Shown: positions 56,868-64,000 of the stretch, one piece after another
Layout: every line of letters starts with the position of its first letter
Numbering within the stretch: the stretch's first letter is position 1
Source of the DNA: Dasypus novemcinctus
Taxonomy: Eukaryota; Chordata; Mammalia; Cingulata; Dasypodidae
NCBI RefSeq assembly: GCF_030445035.2
Contig: NC_080683.1
Span: forward strand, 116,793,225-116,857,224
Direction: 5' to 3'
Length of the DNA stretch: 64,000 nt
Notes under the pieces: model-generated
What the model saw: only the letters and a program-made list of their open reading frames with translations
Databases searched by the model: none
Told to the model about the DNA's origin: nothing
Translations under genes and position numbers: made by a program

Positions 56868-57400
56868 TATTTTATTATTTTTATAATTTTTTAAATAAAA
56901 TTAATAGATCACAAGGAATGTCATTGGTCTTACCCAGGTCAGCTAACAGGGAGGTGAAGAAGGTCAACCACCACACCAGGGAATCAAGAGCAACTACGAC
57001 TGTAAGCATCCATCACCCATGTGGAATCTAAGCCCCCTCTTGATCTAGAGGTGCAGGGGACATCACCATCCCAGGGCCCACAGGATGGAGGAATAAAATA
57101 TGAACTAGAGTGGACTTACTAGTATTCTACTATAAAACTATTGTGATGAGTAATAGAAGAAATTTTAGCAATGAGGTGGAAAATGTGGTCATAGTAGTTG
57201 CTAAGGGCAGGGAGAGGGTAGGAGAAATGTGATGTGGGGGAATTTTGGGGATTTTGAGTTGTCTTTAATGATATTGCAGGATCAGATGTTGGACCTTATA
57301 TATCCTGCCATAACCCTGAATGTACTGGGGGAGAGTGTAAACTACAGGATAAACTATTATATTGTAGTGCAGCAGTGCCCCAAAATGTGTTCACCAAGAT
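56868..57400 (+). repeat. family X repeat, internally deleted copy
   Basis: GCTAACAGGGAGGTGAAG, TGTGGAATCTAAGCCCCC and GAATGTACTGGGGGAGAG match 4080-5815 in the same orientation. Confidence 0.7.
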
Positions 57401-57424
57401 GTGAATTTTATGAGCAAGGCTTTT

Positions 57425-57580
57425 TTCTTCATTCTCTACATTAGCAAGGAGACCTTGGTCATGTCATTGAGCCAATCTGTGCTCATTTGTGTATCTTTCA
57501 GTACACTGGAGAAATAATTGAGTTTGTTTTTAGGATTAAATGGGATAACTGTGCCTGGACAGAATTTCTTAGAGTAATGC
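57425..57580 (-). repeat. MIR SINE
   Basis: CTTGGTCATGTCATTGAGCC, TAGGATTAAATGGGATAAC and GTGCCTGGACAGAA are MIR read on the opposite strand. Confidence 0.6.
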
Positions 57581-57584
57581 TTCC

Positions 57585-58640
57585 ATTTAAAATTAAAAAT
57601 GGGCAAAGGACTTGAACAGACGTTTTTCTAAGAAGATGTACAAATGGCCAGTAAGTGTATGAAAAGATGCTCAGGATCATTAGCATTAGGGAAATGCAAA
57701 TTAAAACCACAACGTGATACCACTTCACACCCACAAAGAGGCTTTATTTTACAAATGGAAAATGACACATGTTAGAGAGGATGAGAAATTGGAACTCTAG
57801 TGCATTTTCAGGGAAATGCAAAACTGTGCAGCCACTGTGGAAAACAATATGGCAGTTCCTCAGAAAGTTAAATGTAGAATTACCATATGACCCACTTCCA
57901 GGTGCATCCCCCAAAGAATTAAAAGCAGGGATTCAAACAGATATTTGCACACTGCTGTTCATAGTGACATTATTCACAATTTCAAAAAGCAGAAACAACC
58001 CATGTGTCTATCAACTGATGAAGGGTAAAAAAAAAAGTGCTATATATATACAATGGAATATTATTATTTGGCCATAAAAATGAATGAAGTTCTCACACAT
58101 GGGACAAAATGGATGAATCTTGAAGACATCTTGTTGAGTGAATTAAACCAGACACAAAAGGACAAATATTGTATGATCTCACTGATATGAAATAATTAGA
58201 ATAAGCAAATTCATAGACTTAGAATCTAGAATACAGGCTACCAGGGGTCAGCGTAAAGAGTTAATCCTTAATTGGTACAGAATTTCTATTTGGGATGATG
58301 AAAAAGTTTTGGAAATGGGTGATGGTAGCACAATATTATGAATGTAATTAAAACTACTGAATTATATATTTGAATGTGTTTAGATGGGGAAATGTTAGTT
58401 TTTTATATGTTACTAGAGTTAGAAACAATAAAACGTAGAACTATATAACAGTGAACCCTAATGTAAACTATGGACTACAGTTGCTACTTTAATTTAGCAG
58501 TATTGTTTCACCAGTTGTAACAAATGTACCACACTAATGCAAAGGGTCAATAATAAGGAAAACTGTGTGTGAGGGGGAGTATTTAGGAAATCTGTATTTT
58601 CTGCATGATTTTTCTATAAACCTACCACTTCTCTAACAGA
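57585..58640 (+). mobile_element. L1 3' end
   Basis: GGCAAAGGACTTGAACAG, ATTAGGGAAATGCAAATTAA, GGACAAATATTGTATGATC; the 3' UTR is closely related to that at 29100-29560. Confidence 0.88.
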
Positions 58641-58688
58641 TAAAGTTAATTATATAATTACCATTAACCCAGAAATTCTACTTCTGGG

Positions 58689-58720
<32 letters not shown>

Positions 58721-59120
58721 CCCAAAGAAAGTGAAGACAGGGTGTCAAATAGGTACTTGTACATCAATGTTCACAGAAGTGCTATTCACAATGGAAACAA
58801 ACCATGTTCATCAACAAATGAATGGATAAACAAAATTTGGTACATATGCACAATGAAGTATTATTCAGCCATAAGAAGAAACGAAATTCTGAGACCTGGT
58901 GGTGCATGGATGAATTTTGAAAACATTATACTCAGTGAGATAAGCAAGGCACATAAGAACAAAATATTGGATGATGTCACAGATGAATAGAAAATGGAAA
59001 CATTTGCAAGATAGAAAATAGATTAAAGGTTACCAGGGAATGGGAGGAGGGAAGAAATGGGGAGAGTGTATGTTTGATGGATATGGAGTGCTTATAAATA
59101 AAATTAATTTAAAAAATAAA
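58641..59120 (+). mobile_element. second L1 3' end fragment
   Basis: ATTACCATTAACCCAGAAATT, CAAATGAATGGATAAAC, ATTATTCAGCCATAAGAAG; ends in AAATTAATTTAAAAAATAAAA. Confidence 0.85.
58686..58723. repeat. TA hairpin-forming microsatellite
   Basis: GGGTATATATA... to ...TATATACCC, 38 bp with a single central G. Nearly perfectly self-complementary. Confidence 0.9.
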
Positions 59121-59304
59121 AGCCACTTTTTGTTTTTTGCAATTTGCCTCACTTTTTATAATCTGACCATAATCCCACACCTTTATCCCATATATTTTAT
59201 TGATTTTCAGTCAGTTCCGGTTTATAAGAATCTCTGCAATTCTTCTGCAGATGTTTTCAAATTTTCTGGAATCACAGCAAACCATATACAGTCTTTCTCC
59301 ACAC

Positions 59305-59362
59305 CCCATATGTGTGTGTGTGTACATATGTGTGTATATATATATATATGTACACACGCACA
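59305..59362. repeat. alternating TG/TA microsatellite
   Basis: (TG)n, ACATATG, (TG)n, (TA)n, then ACACACGCACACACC. Purine-pyrimidine alternation throughout. Confidence 0.9.
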
Positions 59363-59439
59363 CACCTTTACTTATAAACCGCAACAGCCTAATGAAGAAG
59401 TGAATTTTCAATGTCATGGACACAATGACAAGCCGAGTG

Positions 59440-60549
59440 GGCTGGTTCTGCAGACAGCCCATTTCATCAGGGAGCACGTATGGAGCACCTGCTGTGCATC
59501 AGACACTAACCTCAATGCCGGGGACATTAAAGCGAGTTAGACAGGGCCGGGCTGCGTGGGGCGGGAGCTCCAACTGGCTGGTCCTGGCTGCGGGAACTGC
59601 CCAGCTCTGGGGAGACTGGTGGAACCAGGCCCTGGGCCAGGGGGTGTGCTTGGAGGTAGAGCTGGAGGCGCGGCAGTTGGGGGCCTGAGTGCCCAGGTGG
59701 GAACTTCGGACTGTGTCCCAGGAGGGGAAGTGCTGGAAGCCTGCAGGTAGAGGGAAGCTGAGAGTGCATGGGAACACTAGGTGGGGGCTGGACCCAAGCA
59801 CTGGAGCTCGGAGTCCCCTGTGGGGCTGGGCCAGGCAGGGTCATCCCCTGCTGGCACTGCTGAGCTCCCCGGGCAGGGAGAGAAAAAGAAAGGGCCTGGC
59901 CTGACCAGAGAGCCTCATGCACTTTCTAGGCCCCTGCCTTGGCTGCTGCATTTCCCAGCCCCTCTCCCTGCACCACCCCCAGCTGGAGGTGGAGGCCTGG
60001 CCACTGAAGCCCTCCCCTTGCTCTGCTCAGGCTTCACCCTGCTTTGCCTTCACAGCCTCCGCCAGCTGCTTGGTAGTGGAGCGGGTGGTCTCGTTGATGC
60101 TTTATCCACTCAGGTCACTTGCCCGTGGCCAGGCCCTGAGCTGAGGGCCCTTGGAGATGACCTACAACACTCTGCGCTTAGTGCTGCCACTTTCCCTGCT
60201 CCGGAGTAAACTGAGGCAAAGGGAAGTTAGGTAACTTGCCCAAAGCCAGGGTTGAAACTCAATTGGCCTGGCTTCTGAGCCCACACTCTTGCCCACTCCT
60301 CTACACACGTCAGGGTGGGGGACCACAGCGTGAGACGGTTCTTCGCAGGAGCTGGATATCCCTCGATCCGGGGAATCCACGTCTGGGGCCCCAGCGCCGT
60401 TCGAGATGGACCTGTCTGAAGGCGTGGATGCTGAGTGCCTGCTGCCCACCACCTCCTCCCGGCAGGAGAGACGGCCGGGTCCCCCCCGCTCTAGCTTCCT
60501 CTCCTTCCTTGGGCTTCTCCTTGGCCATTTCCTCATCACGCACCTCCTT
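59440..60549. other. GC-rich intergenic block with MIR
   Basis: GC-rich sequence in otherwise AT-rich flank. Positions 60125-60310 carry CAGGCCCTGAGCTGAGG, AAACTGAGGCAAAGGG and GTAACTTGCCCAAAGCC, a MIR on the plus strand. 59465-59560 is an old dispersed-repeat-like stretch. No coding domain was found in the overlapping ORFs. Confidence 0.5.
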
Positions 60550-61321
60550 TTTTTTTTTTTTTTATTGACTTTGTAAAAATATTACATTAAAAAAAAATAT
60601 ATGAGGACCCATTCAACCTCACCACCCCCACCCCACCACTCCCCCCCCCCCCCCAGCAACACTCATTCCCATCATCATGACACATCCATTGCATTTGGTA
60701 AGTACATCTCTGGGCACCTCTGCACCTCATGGTCAATGGTCCACATCATGGCCCATACTCTCCCCCATTCCATCCAGTGGGCCCTGGGGGATTTACAATG
60801 TCTGGTGATTGCCCCTGAAGCACCATCCAGGGCAGCTCCAAGTCCCAAAGACGCCTCCACATCTCGTCTCTTCCTGCCATTTCCCATACCCATTAGCCAC
60901 CATGTCCACTTTTCCCACTCCAATGCCACCTTTTCTCTGTGGACCTTGGATTGGTTGTGTCCATTGCACCTCTATGTCAAGAGGAGGCTCAGATTCCACA
61001 TGGATACTGGATGCAATCCTCCCGCTTTCAGTTGTAGGCACTCTAGGCTCCATGGTGTGGTGGTTGTCCTTCTTCAACTCCATCTTAGCTGAGTGAGGTG
61101 AGTCCAATAAATCAGATTGTAGGTGCTGGAGTCTGTTGAGGCTCAGGGCCTGGCTATCACATTGTCAGTCCAGAGATTCAGATCCCCTAAATATATCTTA
61201 AACCCCAACCCCAACTACAACTCCAGCACAGTAGCATGAAAGTCTTATGAAGAGAGATCCCATCTGAGTCCAGATTCATCACGCATAAACACCAGCTCCA
61301 AAGAAGGGCCATCTGACATGG
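60550..61321 (-). repeat. family X repeat, truncated copy
   Basis: T-run at 60549-60563, GAGGACCCATTCAACCTC, C-run at 60641-60654, then TCCACATGGATACTGG. Similar flanks CGCACCTCCTTTT (60539) and GCGCCTCCTTTT (61321) suggest a diverged target duplication. Confidence 0.75.
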
Positions 61322-62050
61322 CGCCTCCTTTTGAAACCGCGGCTCTGCCCTGACTCGAGGAGGGACGGGAGGGCAGCCCCTCTGCCCCTCCAAGCCTTAC
61401 TCTCCTCACATAGCAAAGGCAGGTCCTCTGGAGCTGTTTGTGGCACTGCGCGGGGCACACACCAGAACTCTGTGAGTGTTCGCTGTCACAGACCCACAGC
61501 ACCCAGGTTTCAGAGCCTTCTGGATACCCCTAAACATTATCCTTCCATGGGGGACACCCCGTGTCCCCCCTTGAGATCCTGGTACGTAGTGAAGATGAAG
61601 TGAAATGGGGCATTTGGAAGCAGCTCAGTGAGCACCATTTCAGTATCAGATATCTGTTCTTTTGCTCAGTCACTCATTCATGATGTGAAGCTCCAGGAAG
61701 AAGCGGCCAGGAGTCCAGGCTGCAGGACGTAGAGGCAAATGAAGAGTTGGCGCTGCTGCTAACGGATCACCGTGCCCCAGTGGGTTTAGCTAAGTCATCC
61801 ATTTCTATTCTGGTCTAGGCCTAAGAGCCAGCACCTCGAATGTGACAGTTTAACTTGGCATGAGACGGTGATGCCATGGCATGAGTGTCTGGTAACCAGT
61901 TAGGGAAAGAATTCAGTTTATGAAACTGGGGGGAAGAGGATGCCCTCATTCCACACGTGGAATCACTGACCCTCAGAGCCAAAGGGCAGGGGGATTTAGT
62001 CCAACCCCCAGGAGGTTCCGTGATCTACCTACAGCCTACAGTTTTGGTCA
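61322..62050. other. intergenic, nothing recognised
   Basis: Mixed unique-looking sequence, no supported gene. Confidence 0.35.
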
Positions 62051-63660
62051 GTTTGGATAGTACCAATTCATCAAAATTGAAGACAAGTGAATAAAACTTG
62101 AAGAATGAAACTGTGATGAGAAGGCAAGATTATCTTTATTTCTAGACAATACAGTTCTATATTGGGACAACTATATGATCACCTGAAAACCTCACAACAA
62201 AAGTTTAGACACTGGTTGGATACAAAAATAATACTAGCTTACTTATACAGAGCCATTTAAAAATCTTAGTGCAAAATTACATTCCCACCAGCAACACAAA
62301 ACATAAAATATTAAGGAATAAACCGAGTACAACATGCACCTATATAAAGTATAAAACTAATGAGGGGCGTAAGATTTGAATAGGGAAATTCCCCATTTTT
62401 ACAGAACATCCAGCTTTGGAAAGTGTTGGTTACCCTGAAATAGCACATCGAGTCAATGCAATGGCAATGGGAATTCCACAAGGAGTTCAAAATTTGGGGA
62501 AGCACAGAAAACCCTAACCTAACCCTTATCATGAACAATGAACACGACTGAAAGCATTAAGGAGGGCCTCGGAAGTTAGACTCCATAGTATACAGCTGTA
62601 ACAAATAAAAATGTGGTACTGACACAGGAAAAGACAGAACAACGGAAAACAGTTCCAGGTCTGCTGAGAAACTGGCACATGGTAAATTGGCAAAACCTTC
62701 GCAAAGTTGGACTATTTGGTAAATGGTACTGGGCCAACTGTTGCTAATTTATCAGGGGGAAAATATGTTGTGGGTTGAAACAGGCTGCAAATGAAACAGG
62801 CTGCAAAAGGATCCGCTGATCTCCTAACCCTGGTACCTTACTTGGAACAGGGCCTTTGCAGACAGACTCAAGACAAAGTCACATTGCAGTAGGATGGGCC
62901 GTCGTTCAATGCTTGGTGTCCTTATAAGGAGGCAGAGGTGTGGACACAGGGACAGAAAAGGCGGCCATGTGACGATGGAGGCAGAGCCTGGAGTGGGGCC
63001 GCTACAAGCCAAGGAACGCTAACGGCAACCACCAGAAGCCAGAGAGGGGTTCCGAGAGGCCACAGCCCGCTGACCTTGCTGTCGGACTTCATGGCCCCAA
63101 GTACAGAGGGCCACTTTCTGCGGCTTTAAAACCACCCCACTCGCGGGGATTTGTTACACACAGAGGCCCTAGGAAACTAATATAAAATAATAAAGCTAGA
63201 TCCCTATCCCACTTCTTGCAAGAAAAAAAAATCTAGGAGGGTCAAAGAGTTAAATGTCGAAATACATGAAACAATGACCCCCAAAATATCAGAAGAAAAT
63301 ATGGGTGAAAATTTCTTCTTGGCAAAGCAGAGGATTTTGAAAGAATGATACTAAAAAGAAGATAAAATTGATTTTATAAACATTTTAAACTTCTATATGG
63401 TAAGGAACAAAATCAAAAGGCAAGAACCCATATATATTTTAAAAAGTATAATTCATGGCAGACAAAGGGTACAATTAGTAGGAAAGGATAAACACCCCAG
63501 AAAGAAATGGACAAAGGACAAATCTAGTCAAGTTACAGAAGTATGCAAAGAGCTAATAGAACATCATCAGCTTTACTAGGTTATTAAAGAAACACAAACA
63601 AAAGCATTAAAGTGAGTAAAGAGACTGCTATCAGAATTACCTAAGGTACAAAACAGGTAC
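62051..63660 (+). mobile_element. old L1 ORF2 fragment split by an LTR
   Basis: ORF2-like text at 62060-62755 (AAAACCTCACAACAAAAG, TTTGGTAAATGGTACTGG) resumes at 63186 (AAAGCTAGATCCCTATCCC, TAAACTTCTATATGG). All frames are broken. Confidence 0.75.
62760..63185 (+). repeat. MLT1-like MaLR LTR inside L1
   Basis: CTCCTAACCCTGGTACC, GTCCTTATAAGGAGGC, ACACAGGGACAGAAAAGG, GGCTTTAAAACC and GGAAACTAATATAA follow the MLT1 LTR sense order. Confidence 0.75.
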
Positions 63661-64000
63661 TTCATTCACATTTGGAGGGATACATATTGGTCCTTTTTGG
63701 AGGGCAGGTACTATCACTTTATCCTTAACTCCTTTCATTATTTTCGCCTTTTTCCCCCCATTTAATGTGGGTATATTTCATTTAAGAATTAACTTTTCAG
63801 AATTTTCCATGAAAAGGATCAGTCTGTCAAAAGATATGCACTTTTATGGAACATATATGTACATAAAGCAATTTGCAATAGGCACTTTTACCTCCAAAAT
63901 AAGTATGTCAGTTTCATTTCCATCTAACCAATATTCATCATTTTTTATTTCAGTAATAGAAAAAAACAGTACCTCATTAAAATTTGCACTTTAAAATGAA
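63661..64000. repeat. AT-rich end of window, possible old L1
   Basis: TTCATTTAAGAATTAAC and CAGTCTGTCAAAAGATATGC resemble decayed repeat. No gene recognised. Confidence 0.3.

Noticed and set aside
53700-64000. IFNGR1 coding exons expected upstream of IL22RA2 by human gene order
   Set aside because: No interferon-gamma receptor sequence was seen in any frame; the gene is probably beyond the window edge.
1-64000. CRISPR array, operon or phage-like system
   Set aside because: Introns, SINEs, LINEs and LTRs show this is vertebrate nuclear DNA; no regularly spaced direct repeats with unique spacers exist.

Overview
The window is a mammalian nuclear genomic segment, almost certainly from a xenarthran and most likely an armadillo such as Dasypus. 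The main clue is at least a dozen tRNA-derived SINEs of the DAS type. Their tRNA-like heads, about 250-bp bodies and A-rich tails are characteristic of Xenarthra, and many are flanked by readable target-site duplications. Codon use, GT-AG introns and old mammalian repeats (L2, MIR, MaLR LTRs, Tigger1, L1) agree with this.

The only gene I can support is IL22RA2, on the minus strand. It encodes IL-22 binding protein, the soluble decoy receptor for interleukin-22. All five coding exons are present: 41242-41302, 37990-38125, 35248-35426, 15868-16037 and 14721-14870. Every junction has GT-AG signals and a compatible phase. The exons sum to 696 nt, an intact 231-codon ORF plus stop. That matches the human short isoform; the extra exon of the human long isoform, reported to be LTR-derived, was not seen. 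There is no membrane segment, as expected of a secreted receptor.

Layout: 1-14.4 kb is 3' flank made of LTRs, L1 fragments, a decayed class I-like endogenous retrovirus and a SINE cluster. 14.4-16 kb holds the last two coding exons. 16-35 kb is one 19.2-kb intron holding a Tigger1 DNA transposon and a near full-length L1 with SINEs and a solo LTR nested inside it. 35-41.4 kb is GC-rich and carries the first three coding exons, a CpG-dense intronic block and a 680-bp polypyrimidine tract. 41.4-64 kb is 5' flank made of LTRs, L1 fragments, SINEs, L2/MIR and a dispersed repeat family of uncertain class. In human the next gene upstream is IFNGR1; I see no IFNGR1 coding sequence here.

The unusual signals are structural: an inverted pair of LTR ends at 6.3-6.5 kb, a perfect 99-bp tandem duplication at 43.7 kb, a very large difference in third-position GC between two exons of the same gene, and a TA hairpin apparently seeded by an L1 palindrome at 58.7 kb. 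I found no evidence of a novel multi-gene system.
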